In this document: positions 34,887 through 48,806 of the stretch, one piece after another
How positions within the stretch are numbered: position 1 is the stretch's first letter
How the letters are laid out: every line of letters starts with the position of its first letter
Source: Synechococcus sp. ROS8604
GTDB taxonomy: Bacteria > Cyanobacteriota > Cyanobacteriia > PCC-6307 > Cyanobiaceae
NCBI RefSeq assembly: GCF_014279655.1
Contig: NZ_CP047946.1
Span: forward strand, 2,480,001 to 2,544,000
Direction: 5' to 3'
Length of the DNA: 64,000 nt
Notes under the pieces: generated by a model
The model's input: only the letters and a program-made list of their open reading frames with translations
Database searches by the model: none
What the model was told of the DNA's origin: nothing
Program-made: the position numbers and the translations under genes

Positions 34887-36008
34887 TTATTGACGCAAAG
34901 ATGTCATCTCAACAGGTGTAATTGAAAGCGTAATCCGTTCACCAGAACGCATCACGTCAAGTTTTAGAGGTCGATCAACCCCGTGGCGATCAATCGCCGA
35001 AACAACCTCAGCAGGATTGCTAATCGATTGACCTCCGATCGACACGATCACATCATCGACGCGCAGGTTTCCCCGATCGGCGGGGCCACCAGGTACGACG
35101 GATCGGATCACGGCTCCAGGAGGAGCCGTCATTCCTGGCCTGGGGGCAGGAACCGTTGAAAGGCCCACACCGACCATCGGATGGCTGGCCCTTCCCTGCT
35201 TGACGAGCTGACTGGCAATCGACCGTGCCCTGTTGATGGGGATTGCAAAACCGAGGCCGGCCCCTGGTCCTGAACGGATAAGGGTATTGATTCCAATCAC
35301 TTCGCCACGGGCGTTCAACAACGGGCCACCCGAATTACCAGGGTTAATCGCAGCGTCTGTCTGGATGAGATCAAGACGCTTTCCAGAAATTCCCAATTGC
35401 GACATGTTGCGATTGAGATTGCTGACGATGCCCATCGTCACAGTGTTTTCAAGACCAAAGGGATTTCCCACAGCGATCGCCCAATCCCCCACTTGAAGAC
35501 GATCGGAGTTGCCCAAGGGAGCCGTGGGCCATGGCCCCTTTGTTTCCAACTGCACAACGGCCAAGTCGGTCAGCGAGTCTTGACCAATCACCCGACCAGC
35601 AACGCGCCTGCCATCAGGCAGTCCCACCATCACCCGATCCGCATTCTCCACCACATGCGCGTTGGTCAAAACCAAACCTTGTTCATCAAAGATCACTCCG
35701 CTGCCCTGCCCACGCTCGACCCTTGAACGCGGAGCCGCTTGAGCTTGCAGCCCAAAGAAACGACGCAGGAATGGATCCGCCACCAAGCTCCGCGGAAGCC
35801 CACTCCCACCTGCCGTCCGGACAGTTCGCTGCGTGTCAAGCGTGACCACAGCCGGTCCACTGCGGGCGACAGCTTGGGCAACAAACGACGTAGGAGCGAC
35901 GGCCGGCAAGGCAGCGGAGGCAACGGCTCGCGGCGGCTGGACCAACATCCCTGGGAATGCCAACGCACCAGCACAAACCAATGGGAGCAAAGGATTAGAC
36001 ACCGCCAT
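34887..36008 (-). CDS. HtrA/Deg-family serine protease
   Basis: 373 residues. N-terminal signal sequence or anchor ([17 protein letters not shown]), trypsin-like domain with catalytic His in [10 protein letters not shown], Asp in SLTDLAVVQ and Ser in NPGNSGGPL, then one PDZ domain ([17 protein letters not shown]). Degrades damaged or misfolded proteins in periplasm or thylakoid lumen. One of the HhoA/HhoB/HtrA paralogues of cyanobacteria; which one cannot be told from this. Convergent with the small cysteine gene. Confidence 0.92.
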   Translation of the reverse strand: MAVSNPLLPLVCAGALAFPGMLVQPPRAVASAALPAVAPTSFVAQAVARSGPAVVTLDTQRTVRTAGGSGLPRSLVADPFLRRFFGLQAQAAPRSRVERGQGSGVIFDEQGLVLTNAHVVENADRVMVGLPDGRRVAGRVIGQDSLTDLAVVQLETKGPWPTAPLGNSDRLQVGDWAIAVGNPFGLENTVTMGIVSNLNRNMSQLGISGKRLDLIQTDAAINPGNSGGPLLNARGEVIGINTLIRSGPGAGLGFAIPINRARSIASQLVKQGRASHPMVGVGLSTVPAPRPGMTAPPGAVIRSVVPGGPADRGNLRVDDVIVSIGGQSISNPAEVVSAIDRHGVDRPLKLDVMRSGERITLSITPVEMTSLRQ

Positions 36009-36196
36009 GGACGCGATTTCTTAATTAAATTCAGTCACCGTGACCGTAGGCATTGAATCCCTAGAAAGACAGACCCATTTCCAACGATTTCATGACTGGA
36101 TGCGACCAGGGTTCTGCCAATCAGCATCCGTTCATCCAAAAAGAGCGATGATGGATGGGATGGTTCGGCCCATCTCCGATTTCCGCGGTGATTGCC

Positions 36197-36454
36197 ATGC
36201 TCAGCAGCCTATTTCCCCTGATCTATGGACTGATCTTCATCGTCCTCCTCTGGCAAGCCTTTCGCGTGATGGGACGCGGGTTCAGTGCTGCTGGCAAACC
36301 GCTGGTCGCTGAGAACGTCGACCGAACAGGACGCCTCACGATTCATCCAGAACTCCTGGACGGAGAGGGACGCCTCACTGAAGAGGATCTTTTGACTGTG
36401 CGTTTTGGCGGCGATAGTGAATCACCCAATCCCACTTCGAAGCCCGGTGAATAG
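36197..36454 (+). CDS. DUF2973-type small membrane protein
   Basis: 85 residues from ATG 36197 (a start at 36155 is possible). One N-terminal helix (FPLIYGLIFIVLLWQAF), then a cytoplasmic tail with RTGRLTIHPELLDGEGRLTE, a pattern I associate with the cyanobacterial DUF2973 family. Function unknown. Confidence 0.65.
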   Translation: MLSSLFPLIYGLIFIVLLWQAFRVMGRGFSAAGKPLVAENVDRTGRLTIHPELLDGEGRLTEEDLLTVRFGGDSESPNPTSKPGE

Positions 36455-36512
36455 GTTGGGTTAATGGCAACTGCTTGAGTTGTCCGATTGACTCGTAGAG
36501 AGGGACTCCTAG

Positions 36513-36896
36513 GTGGACCAACGAACACGGATTGTGGCTGCGGTAATCAAATCCGTGAAACTGCCGCCCCGCTTTCGCTTAAGGCTTTTGAAAGAAGATC
36601 CTGTTCGGCTCGAGCTCAGCCTGACTCCTGCCTACGGGAAAGACCCCATTCAGGTGGGACTGGTGGAATCGTTGGATTTGGTAGCGCGCCGCGATCGGGA
36701 AGGGCGCATTCCACGCGACCTACAAGGCACCTGGGACTGGACCGTGCGTCATGGCGATGTCAGCACGGGCGGCTGGAACCCTTATCTCAAGGAGGCACTT
36801 CAAACCATGTTCGAGACAGGACTTCCCGCCATCGTTTACGAAGAGCTCACGGGGGAGGAATACCACCCGGTTGACGGTGCACGGCACATTCGCTGA
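36513..36896 (+). CDS. Conserved cyanobacterial hypothetical protein
   Basis: 127 residues from a GTG at 36513 (DQRTRIVAAVIKSVKLPPRF). Soluble, no signal. The sequence is well balanced and has WDWTVRHGDVSTGGWNPYLKE; I believe it occurs widely in cyanobacteria but cannot name a function. About 110 bp before a 34-residue membrane peptide. Confidence 0.7.
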   Translation: MDQRTRIVAAVIKSVKLPPRFRLRLLKEDPVRLELSLTPAYGKDPIQVGLVESLDLVARRDREGRIPRDLQGTWDWTVRHGDVSTGGWNPYLKEALQTMFETGLPAIVYEELTGEEYHPVDGARHIR

Positions 36897-37006
36897 CCGC
36901 CGCTGACCGCTGGCTTGGAGAAGTTGTGAAGCACTGCAACCAGGGGGCGAGATTCCTTCCGGAGCTCCGCTAAAACTGGATTGCATTCGGCCTTAAGGTT
37001 TTCTTC

Positions 37007-37111
37007 ATGGCCTCGATTCCCGTTCGCTTTGGTCCTTTTGTGCGCCTCTTGGCTGCCTTCGGGGCCCTCAGCAGCATTTTGCTCCTTGGGATGATCAATT
37101 TCTTCAGCTGA
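37007..37111 (+). CDS. 34-residue single-TM peptide
   Basis: ATG 37007 (MASIPVRFGPFV) to TGA 37109-37111. One hydrophobic helix (LLAAFGALSSILLLGMINFF). The size and shape are those of small photosystem or cytochrome b6f subunits, but it matches none I know (PsbM, PsbX, PetG, PetN, Psb30). Fourteen bases separate it from the TTG start of hrpB. Confidence 0.5.
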   Translation: MASIPVRFGPFVRLLAAFGALSSILLLGMINFFS

Positions 37112-37124
37112 AGGTCGAAATTCA

Positions 37125-39683
37125 TTGGGCGAGTTCCCGATTGATCCCTTACTGCCAAGACTGCGAGCCAGTCTTGTTCCAGGTGCCACGGTTTTATTGC
37201 AATCACCACCGGGTGCCGGCAAGACAACCCGGGTACCCTTGGCACTGCTTGGAGAGATTGCCGGGACGCAGCCTCTGAGCGGACGCACCTTGATGCTTGA
37301 GCCCAGGCGGCTAGCGGCAAGGGCCGCTGCCACCAGGATTGCGATCAGCCTGCAGGAACCACTTGGGGAGCGTGTGGGGTATTCCGTGCGCCACGAGCAA
37401 AAGCGCTCCTCACGGACGCGAATTGAAGCGATGACGGACGGACTCTTCCTCCGTCGACTCCAAAACGATCCCGAGCTCACAGGGATCAACTGCGTGATCT
37501 TTGATGAATTCCATGAGCGCAGCCGAAACAGTGAGTTAGCGCTTGCCTTGGTTCGGGAAGCCCAGGAGCTACTCAGGCCAGATCTTTGCCTGCTGCTGAT
37601 GTCGGCAACGCTCGATCTCACCAACCTGCGCGCCCAATTGCCCCATGCCCAAGTCCTCACGAGCGAAGGGAAGGCCTTCCCTGTGGAGACGCAACACCTC
37701 TCGCCTCGACCAAATGAACGGCTCGAGGGACATGTCTTGCGTGCGATTGAGCAGGAGATGAGCCTCTTGGTCAGCGCACAAGGCGGTGGCAATCATCCAC
37801 CCTCTGTCTTGGTTTTCCTGCCTGGAGTCCGAGAGATCGAACGTTGCCGGCAGCGTTTACTCACATCAAGCCTGCTGAGCCAGTGGGAGGTGATCGCCCT
37901 GCATAGCAGGCAATCACTGGCTGAGCAGGGGCGGGCCCTGAAGCCTTGCGACCGCACACAGGCAGGACGCGTGATCTTGGCAACGTCCATCGCTGAAAGT
38001 TCCCTCACCCTGGATGGTGTGCGCCTCGTGATCGATTGCGGACTGACGCGTCACACCCAATTTGACCCTGGAAGCGGAATGGAGGGACTGATCACCGTGC
38101 CAGCGAGTCAGGCCAGTGCTGATCAGCGACGCGGCCGTGCTGGACGCCAAAGCGCCGGTCGTTGCATCAGGCTTTGGTCCCCTGCGGAACAGCAACGACG
38201 GCCCGCTCACGACATTCCTGAATTGCAGCGCGCTGATCCCCAACCCACCGTGCTGGATCTCGCACTCTGGGGGGCTGGTTTAGGCGAATCCTTGCCTTGG
38301 ATCGAGCCCCCTCCGAGAGCCGCGCTTCAGGAAGGCCAACGGCAACTGCTTGCGCTTGGAGCGCTGAATCCAGACGGACGCCCCACGGACACCGGGCAGC
38401 AATTGGCTCGGTTTGGTGCCCATCCACGCCTTGGATTGCTCCTTCTGCAAGCGCGGGCCTTGGAGCGACCACAAGTTGGAGCCGATCTCGCCGCCATCCT
38501 CAGTGAGCGAGATCTGCTCAGCCAGCACAATCACGGCAGCGATCTTTGGGCTCGCATGCTGTTGCTTCGCGATCAGAGGAGCTCATCGCGGGTTTCAGGG
38601 GATCGTGCAGCAGCCGATCGCCTCAGAACAGTCCTCGATCAGAGCCGACGATGGCTCCAACAACTCGGTCAATTTGACCAGGAGCAAGACCCCCAAGGTA
38701 TGGAGGCCACAGACGAGCAACTTGCAGCGCAGCTGGTTGCAACAGCTTTTCCAGAATGGGTTGCCATGGCTCGTCCAGGTCAACGGGGACAATTTTTACT
38801 TCGCCAAGGCCGCGGTGCGGTTCTGCAGGTCAGCGATCCGCTCGATGGCGCTGAAGCCCTCGCGATTGCCCAGCTTGACCTAGGCGACACGCGGGCCAAG
38901 ATCCGACTAGCACTCCCGCTGACACTCCAATGGGTTAAGGAGCTTGCAGATCAGAACGGTCACTGGCAAGAACGGGTGCTTTGGGATGAGCAAACCAAAC
39001 GGGTCAGAGCGGAACGGGTCTTGCAGCTTGGTGCGCTGGAGCTCGAGAGACAGGTCCAACAACAGGCCTCTTGCGAGCAAAGTCGTGAAGTCTTGGTCAA
39101 GCAACTCAGCAAGGAAGGCCTGTCGGCACTGCCCTGGAGCCAACGTACGGAGCAACTTCGTAGTCGTCTCGCTTTAGCCCACCAACAGTTAGGAGCCCCA
39201 TGGCCACAACGCAGTCTCCAATATCTGGAAAAGAATCCCAACGTCTGGATTGGAGACATCCTGATGGGGTGCAGGGGCTGGGACGACGTCAAGGAAGAGC
39301 AACTGATCGAAGCCCTCTGGGGTGATCTCGCCTGGTCGAACCGGCAGCAACTCGATCAGCTCCTACCAACCCACATCAACATCCCCTCGGGGCGCCATGC
39401 AGCCCTGCGCTATCAAAATGACGACATTGTCCTGTCGGTCAAGCTGCAAGAAATGTTTGGCTGCCTGGAGGGACCTGCTGTTTTGAATGGCCAACTCCCC
39501 GTGACGATTGAATTGTTATCGCCAGCAGGCCGTCCACTCCAACGCACGCGAGACCTGGCTGGGTTTTGGCATGGGAGCTATCAACAAGTGCGCAAAGAAA
39601 TGCGCGGCCGCTACCCAAAGCATCCCTGGCCAGAGGATCCAGCCAAAGCCGAGCCCACGGCCAAAAGGAAAGCCCGATCCTGA
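37125..39683 (+). CDS. hrpB: ATP-dependent helicase HrpB
   Basis: 852 residues from a TTG at 37125. DEAH-box motor: LLQSPPGAGKTTRVPLAL (motif I), FDEFHERSRN (motif II), MSATLD (motif III), QRRGRAGRQSAGRC (motif VI), then helicase-associated domains and the HrpB C-terminal domain ending in WHGSYQQVRKEMRGRYPKHPW. The length fits. Role in bacteria poorly known. Confidence 0.92.
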   Translation: MGEFPIDPLLPRLRASLVPGATVLLQSPPGAGKTTRVPLALLGEIAGTQPLSGRTLMLEPRRLAARAAATRIAISLQEPLGERVGYSVRHEQKRSSRTRIEAMTDGLFLRRLQNDPELTGINCVIFDEFHERSRNSELALALVREAQELLRPDLCLLLMSATLDLTNLRAQLPHAQVLTSEGKAFPVETQHLSPRPNERLEGHVLRAIEQEMSLLVSAQGGGNHPPSVLVFLPGVREIERCRQRLLTSSLLSQWEVIALHSRQSLAEQGRALKPCDRTQAGRVILATSIAESSLTLDGVRLVIDCGLTRHTQFDPGSGMEGLITVPASQASADQRRGRAGRQSAGRCIRLWSPAEQQRRPAHDIPELQRADPQPTVLDLALWGAGLGESLPWIEPPPRAALQEGQRQLLALGALNPDGRPTDTGQQLARFGAHPRLGLLLLQARALERPQVGADLAAILSERDLLSQHNHGSDLWARMLLLRDQRSSSRVSGDRAAADRLRTVLDQSRRWLQQLGQFDQEQDPQGMEATDEQLAAQLVATAFPEWVAMARPGQRGQFLLRQGRGAVLQVSDPLDGAEALAIAQLDLGDTRAKIRLALPLTLQWVKELADQNGHWQERVLWDEQTKRVRAERVLQLGALELERQVQQQASCEQSREVLVKQLSKEGLSALPWSQRTEQLRSRLALAHQQLGAPWPQRSLQYLEKNPNVWIGDILMGCRGWDDVKEEQLIEALWGDLAWSNRQQLDQLLPTHINIPSGRHAALRYQNDDIVLSVKLQEMFGCLEGPAVLNGQLPVTIELLSPAGRPLQRTRDLAGFWHGSYQQVRKEMRGRYPKHPWPEDPAKAEPTAKRKARS

Positions 39684-39772
39684 AGCGCTTCTCCGACCCC
39701 GATAAACGTATCCGATGAAACAGTCAAGAGAACGCTACGGTTTGTTACGATGGAGAGGTATCGGAGTTTCAC

Positions 39773-39916
39773 ATGTCTGACAACGCACCTCGCTTTGGTT
39801 TTGTAAATTTCGCTGAAACATGGAATGGCCGCCTGGCCATGCTCGGTTTCGTCATCGGTCTGGGCACCGAGCTTCTCACCGGTCAGGGCATTTTGACCCA
39901 AGTCGGCCTCGGCTGA
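39773..39916 (+). CDS. hli: High-light-inducible protein (HLIP)
   Basis: 47 residues. ATG 39773 preceded by GGAG. One chlorophyll-binding helix with the signature AETWNGRLAMLGFVIGLGTE (Glu and Asn/Arg ligands). HLIPs bind chlorophyll and carotenoid in thylakoids and protect photosystems under strong light or starvation. Followed by a strong terminator at 39950-39980. Confidence 0.93.
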   Translation: MSDNAPRFGFVNFAETWNGRLAMLGFVIGLGTELLTGQGILTQVGLG

Positions 39917-39949
39917 TTCAGCTAAGGCTGGACTTTGTTTCTAGTGATC

Positions 39950-39980
39950 AGCCCCATCAAATAATTGGTGGGGCTTTTTT
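39950..39980 (+). terminator. Rho-independent terminator after hli
   Basis: AGCCCCATCAA and TTGGTGGGGCT pair around a loop of about four bases, followed by six T. Confidence 0.9.
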
Positions 39981-40028
39981 GTGGCAAGCACCCTTTAGGC
40001 CAGACTGATCGGATTCGCGTCGTTGGCA

Positions 40029-40205
40029 ATGCTTCCCTTCTTTGCTAGCAATCGCCGTGAGGGAGCCAGGCTGTTGAGCAGCATGCTGGTGTTCCTCGCT
40101 ATCGGATTGACACAGGTTCAGCAGATGTGGGGCATCATCCTGACCATCGTCTCTGGCATCGTGAGCATTTACTGGGGATTGGCATACCAACGTCTTGAGC
40201 GCTGA
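40029..40205 (+). CDS. Small two-TM membrane protein upstream of xseA
   Basis: 58 residues from ATG 40029. Two hydrophobic stretches (LLSSMLVFLAIGLTQV and WGIILTIVSGIVSIYWGL). Its last 11 bases overlap xseA, which starts at TTG 40195, so it leads the xse operon. Unrecognised; probably conserved in relatives. Confidence 0.65.
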   Translation: MLPFFASNRREGARLLSSMLVFLAIGLTQVQQMWGIILTIVSGIVSIYWGLAYQRLER

Positions 40206-41367
40206 ATCGATTCCCACCTATTCCGTTCGCGAACTCAACAACGCGATCGGGGTTTTATTGGAACGGGGGTTTGCCCCTCGGTTTGTGATCCAAGCAACAG
40301 CGTCTAGGCCTCAAGTTAAAAAAGGCCATCTCTGGCTCACATTGAGCGATGGTGAGGCGAGCATCACGGCTGTGGCCTGGGCCTCAAAATTAAAGCAATT
40401 GGACTTTGTCCCCGCCGACGGTGACGGAGTCACCGTGATTGGCAAGCTGAATTTCTGGTCTGCACGAGCAAGCCTGGCTGTGCAGGTTCTCGATATCAGG
40501 CCCAGCCTGACCACTGTGCTGAGGCGGTTTGAGACGGTCAAGGCACAATTGCTCGAAGAGGGCATCATTGATCCCAGCCGGCGACGCACGTTGCCGCCGT
40601 ACCCCAAGCGGATCGCCGTTCTAACTAGCGTTCCGAGCTCAGCCCTCGCAGACATGTTGCGTACAGCAGAAGAGCGCTGGCCCTTAAGTGAGCTTGTTGT
40701 TGTGCCGATTCCCGTCCAGGGGGATGTGGCGCCGATCATTTGCGGAGTGCTCAGTCGCCTCGCGCAACAGCATCAGCAGCTCGGATTGGACGCGATCGTG
40801 ATCGCCCGTGGAGGGGGGAGTCGAGAAGATTTGATGGTCTTCGATGATGCGGACGTTTGCCGCAGTTTGGCCACCTTCCCACTTCCCGTCGTCACAGGAA
40901 TCGGGCATGAAGATGACCTCACCGTTGCAGATCTCGTAGCAGACCATCGAACGGCAACGCCGACAGCTGCCATGGTCACCCTGATGCCGAGCAAGGAGTC
41001 TGCACGACAAACAATCATTCAAAGACGCAACCGCCTGAGCGAATCCAAACGCTGGCGGTTAGAGCAAGCCAGCGCACGACTGAAAGACCGACAACTGCTG
41101 CTCCAGGCCCTGAGGCCTGCTGTCGGCGTCCAACGTCGCCGAGATCAGTGGCAACAGCGCCAGCAATTGTTATGGGCACTCTCCCCCCAAAGATGGCTCA
41201 ATAGGGGCTTTGCAATGCTCAACACAACGAAGGGGCACCCCCTGCAAAGCGTTTATGACATCAGCCCCAATGAACAGGTACAAATCCGCCTCAAGGATGG
41301 TGTGATTCAGGCCGTCGCCAAAACCATCCAAGCGGATGCAACCTCTGACGCAAAAGCATCTCTTTAA
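40195..41367 (+). CDS. xseA: Exodeoxyribonuclease VII large subunit
   Basis: 390 residues from a TTG at 40195. N-terminal OB fold (GHLWLTLSDGEASITAVAW), then the catalytic domain with RIAVLTSVPSSALADML, VIARGGGSREDLMVFDD and GIGHEDDLTVADLVADHRTATP, and a coiled-coil C-terminus. With XseB degrades single-stranded DNA in repair. Five bases before xseB. Confidence 0.93.
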   Translation: MSAESIPTYSVRELNNAIGVLLERGFAPRFVIQATASRPQVKKGHLWLTLSDGEASITAVAWASKLKQLDFVPADGDGVTVIGKLNFWSARASLAVQVLDIRPSLTTVLRRFETVKAQLLEEGIIDPSRRRTLPPYPKRIAVLTSVPSSALADMLRTAEERWPLSELVVVPIPVQGDVAPIICGVLSRLAQQHQQLGLDAIVIARGGGSREDLMVFDDADVCRSLATFPLPVVTGIGHEDDLTVADLVADHRTATPTAAMVTLMPSKESARQTIIQRRNRLSESKRWRLEQASARLKDRQLLLQALRPAVGVQRRRDQWQQRQQLLWALSPQRWLNRGFAMLNTTKGHPLQSVYDISPNEQVQIRLKDGVIQAVAKTIQADATSDAKASL

Positions 41368-41372
41368 CTGCC

Positions 41373-41654
41373 ATGCCACGCAAAAAATCTGAGCCCTCAA
41401 CCACATCGGAACAAGACACTTGGAGAGAGGATGCTTCGAAGCTCAGCTATGAAGAAGCTCTGCAGGCTCTTGATGTGCTGCTTGGGCAATTACAAGACGA
41501 TTCCATTCCCCTAGCCGAGCTACAGAGAAATCACGCTCGGGCTTCGATTTACCTAGATCGCTGTGACTTGCTTCTCAGCCAAGTGGAGCAATCAGTAAGG
41601 CAACTCGATCCAAATACCATGGAAGAACGAATTCTCGACCCGAGCCAACCATGA
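41373..41654 (+). CDS. xseB: Exodeoxyribonuclease VII small subunit
   Basis: 93 residues. LSYEEALQALDVLLGQLQDD is the family signature. A charged N-terminal tail precedes it. Same operon as xseA; its stop overlaps the next ATG by four bases. Confidence 0.92.
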   Translation: MPRKKSEPSTTSEQDTWREDASKLSYEEALQALDVLLGQLQDDSIPLAELQRNHARASIYLDRCDLLLSQVEQSVRQLDPNTMEERILDPSQP

Positions 41655-42007
41655 ATAAATCTCTTCCATGGGTTTACCTATTGCTGGCCATCCTTGGAGC
41701 CATCCTCCCTTGGCAAGCAAATCTCGAATTTATGCAAATGAATCCTGGTGGTGGATTTAATCTTCAGGCATTTATCCAAGATGCCAATATCAATGCTGCA
41801 TCCCGCTCGTTAAATAGGGACCTTTTAATTGCTGCATCAGCCTTTAGCATCTGGATCATTAGCGAAGGCAGAAAGCTACAGATCAAGGGCTGGTGGATTG
41901 CTTTGATTGTAAGCGTCAGTATTTCCTTTGCTTGCGGTGGTCCACTCTTCCTCTATTTACGGGAACGCAAGCTAATAGAGATCAATTCTGAACAAGATAA
42001 TAATTGA
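41651..42007 (+). CDS. DUF2834-type membrane protein
   Basis: 118 residues, three hydrophobic segments (WVYLLLAILGAILPW, LLIAASAFSIWIIS, WWIALIVSVSISFACGGPLFLYL). The pattern fits the DUF2834 family. Coupled by ATGA overlap to xseB. Function unknown. Confidence 0.75.
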   Translation: MNKSLPWVYLLLAILGAILPWQANLEFMQMNPGGGFNLQAFIQDANINAASRSLNRDLLIAASAFSIWIISEGRKLQIKGWWIALIVSVSISFACGGPLFLYLRERKLIEINSEQDNN

Positions 42008-42010
42008 ACG

Positions 42011-42361
42011 TTAAGGATCTACATCCTCAGCTTTGACATCGATCGTCACATCGCTCGCAGGCAAGGAATCATCAACCGCTTTCGAAGAGGAGGCTCCAGA
42101 TTTCTGGGAAGGGAGCGGAGATCCGCAAGCAGGGCATTGAGCATCGAGTGTCATAGTGCTCAAACCACAGGCCTCACATGTTCTGACCCGGCTCTGCAAC
42201 ACCTTCCAACCGATCCAGCCCAAACCACCTAAGAGCACGGGTAGAGCAAGCAGGGTGATGAGGAGGCCTCCTGCCAAATCCAGCAAAACACGACCTGCTG
42301 CCGTAGGCAGCAGCAGCAGAGCCAACAGAAGCAACCAAAGGAGTGGAGGGAAACGTCTCAT
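42011..42361 (-). CDS. Membrane protein with zinc-ribbon tail
   Basis: 116 residues. Two N-terminal hydrophobic helices, then CEACGLSTMTLDAQCPACGSPLP, a CxxC-CxxC zinc ribbon, then a Ser/Asp-rich acidic tail. Cytoplasmic zinc ribbon predicted. Function unknown. Convergent with the DUF2834 gene (three bases between). Confidence 0.7.
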   Translation of the reverse strand: MRRFPPLLWLLLLALLLLPTAAGRVLLDLAGGLLITLLALPVLLGGLGWIGWKVLQSRVRTCEACGLSTMTLDAQCPACGSPLPSQKSGASSSKAVDDSLPASDVTIDVKAEDVDP

Positions 42362-42411
42362 GAATCAACACTCCAAACGAACGATGCATTCATAATCGCT
42401 CCTTTTTGCCT

Positions 42412-43344
42412 TCAAGCATGACTCGATCTGTTCGGATCCCTGCCATGCCTGACAGAAGCCTTCGCAAGTTCAACACTCCAACATTGTCCAAAATAAATCA
42501 CAACACCCACCATCCAAACCCATAAGGTAAGAACAAGAACACTCCCGATCACGCCATAGGCCTGAAAACGAGCGCCTAGAGAAAGAATGCTTCGGCTGAC
42601 GGCAAGATTAAGAACGGTAAGACAAAAACCAATCAATAATGCGCCTGGTATGAGCGGCTTAAAAGGAACTCGACGACTCGGGAGCAAAAATTGAAGCAAT
42701 AAAGCTGCAGCAGAGAATCCCAGGAATGGAACCATCAACCGACCAAATTGCAGGACCGGGATACGAGAAAGGAATCCACCAAGCCAAGGGATCGCCAGCG
42801 ATAGCTCAGTTAAAGCAGCCGTTGGAATCATTCGCACATTGGCGCTGAGCTGATCAAGAACAATTAAAAGTCCTATTAATATCACCACAAAGAAGGCTTC
42901 AAGCCGATTACGAATAAACTGAGCCGCTTGAAGCTTGAAAGGCAAGTTTCGTTGTTGCGAAGCGATTACACCATCCCATAGCCGTTCAGATCCACGTTGC
43001 AAGGTGAGATAAACATTGCCAGCAGTCAGTAACAACACTCCAGCACCTAACAAACCAGCACCAAAGCCCTGACGGACTAACTGCATCAGCGTATTTTGCA
43101 CAATCACCACTGCCGATGGAGGCAAAACCCCGCTTGCATAAGCAATAATCTGCCTCTCTAATACCTCTTGACGACCAAGAAACCATGAGGCAATCGATAA
43201 CGAAATCAGCAGAATAGGGAAGATCGACTGCAGTGTGTAATAAGCAAAAGCAGCACTCAAGTCAACGCAATCACATTTCGCCCAACGAAGGCAGGCAAAC
43301 CAAAGGGTACGAATCAACCGCCGCAGCGGCCTATGTTTAGCCAT
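42412..43344 (-). CDS. YihY/BrkB-family inner membrane protein
   Basis: 310 residues from MAKHRPLRRLIRTL. Six or so hydrophobic segments; the family features are DLSAAFAYYTLQSIFPILLISLS and LTLWVWMVGVVIYFGQCWSVEL. Once annotated as ribonuclease BN, now seen as a membrane protein of unknown function. Follows the rRNA operon on the same strand, after its terminator. Confidence 0.88.
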   Translation of the reverse strand: MAKHRPLRRLIRTLWFACLRWAKCDCVDLSAAFAYYTLQSIFPILLISLSIASWFLGRQEVLERQIIAYASGVLPPSAVVIVQNTLMQLVRQGFGAGLLGAGVLLLTAGNVYLTLQRGSERLWDGVIASQQRNLPFKLQAAQFIRNRLEAFFVVILIGLLIVLDQLSANVRMIPTAALTELSLAIPWLGGFLSRIPVLQFGRLMVPFLGFSAAALLLQFLLPSRRVPFKPLIPGALLIGFCLTVLNLAVSRSILSLGARFQAYGVIGSVLVLTLWVWMVGVVIYFGQCWSVELAKASVRHGRDPNRSSHA

Positions 43345-43397
43345 GGCAATTGAGTGAACCAATCAGGACCAAAGTAACGCGAAAATGGGCACAAAAA

Positions 43398-43424
43398 AAG
43401 CCACCCCTTCAAGGGATGGCTTTC
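43398..43424 (-). terminator. rRNA operon terminator
   Basis: On the minus strand AAGCCATCCCT and AGGGGTGGCTT pair (one G-U) around a three-base loop, followed by a T-run. It lies about 20 bases downstream of 5S rRNA. Confidence 0.88.
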
Positions 43425-43441
43425 TTCGTTTGAATGTTTTT

Positions 43442-43559
43442 ACCTGGCATCGAGCTATTTTCTCAGGGGGCTACCCCCCAAATATCGTCGCCGCTGCTGC
43501 GTTTCACAACCGAGTTCGAGATGGATCGGAGTGGGACCACAGCGCTATGGACACCAGGA
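43442..43559 (-). rRNA. rrf: 5S ribosomal RNA
   Basis: Minus strand begins TCCTGGTGTCCATAGCGC and contains CCGATCCATCTCGAACTCGG, as in bacterial 5S. Length about 118. Ends have one- or two-base uncertainty. Confidence 0.92.
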
Positions 43560-43676
43560 TAGAAACATTGCCAAGGGTTGAACCCTGAGAACTGCATAGT
43601 TTCATCATCTCTACTTTCGTTTTGATGATGACATCTGGATTGAATAAAGTCTTTTTCAGGCAAGAACCAAGTGTTG

Positions 43677-46540
<2,864 letters not shown>

Positions 46541-46983
46541 ATGTATCTCCAGCACGCTTGCTGTTGTTGAAACAGATTTTTCTAATTTCTAAAGTCAGAC
46601 ACTAAAAATAGCACCTAAAACTAGAAATTAAAATCAAACTCTCAAATGCTCGACACATTTGAAAGAACATACTGGAGTCTCGGCTCTTGCTTTAGAATTA
46701 ACATCACTCCTTCATGCGTTAACACAAAAAATGATGCATCCATAAAGATGCTTTATTCTTTCCAGACTTAAACTATGCAGTTGTCAAGGTTCGGCTAGAC
46801 ATCAAAACAATGCATTGATCTCTCAATACATTGCATCGAGCCCAGCATCCTATCAATCAAATCATGGAATTATTTCCATGCCTTAAAATGACAAGAAGCT
46901 AGGGTCATCTAGCGGACAAATCTAAATCACAATCCATACGAGTTCATACTCCAGGTTTTGGAGATGGGGATTTTGGTAGTCAG
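46541..46983 (-). other. Spacer between tRNA-Ala and 23S rRNA
   Basis: About 440 AT-rich bases of the internal transcribed spacer. I see no gene. It should hold the processing stem and antitermination boxes of the rRNA precursor, which I have not mapped. Confidence 0.6.
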
Positions 46984-47056
46984 TGGAGGTTAGGAGACTC
47001 GAACTCCTGACATCCTGCTTGCAAAGCAGGCGCTCTACCAACTGAGCTAAACCCCC
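46984..47056 (-). tRNA. tRNA-Ala (TGC)
   Basis: 73 bases. The acceptor stem GGGGGTT pairs with AACCTCC, D-arm TAGCTCAGTTGGTAGAGC, anticodon loop CTTTGCAAG with TGC, T-loop GGAGTTCGAGTCTCC. CCA not fully encoded. Located in the rRNA spacer as usual. Confidence 0.95.
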
Positions 47057-47065
47057 TACACCGAA

Positions 47066-47139
<74 letters not shown>

Positions 47140-47325
47140 AGGAGTCTCATCCCTAATGGGTTGTGAACTAGACAAAGTTTAGGAACTAAAAATCTCCACT
47201 AAGCAGACAACCATTGCTGGAACTCTCTTAGCTTCAAAGTTGAGGTACCGATCGACCTAAGGTGACAGGATTTTGGCCTAAGAATAAATAACTCAGACAT
47301 CAAAATCGTTGTTTGTCTCCCTGTT

Positions 47326-48806
<1,481 letters not shown>

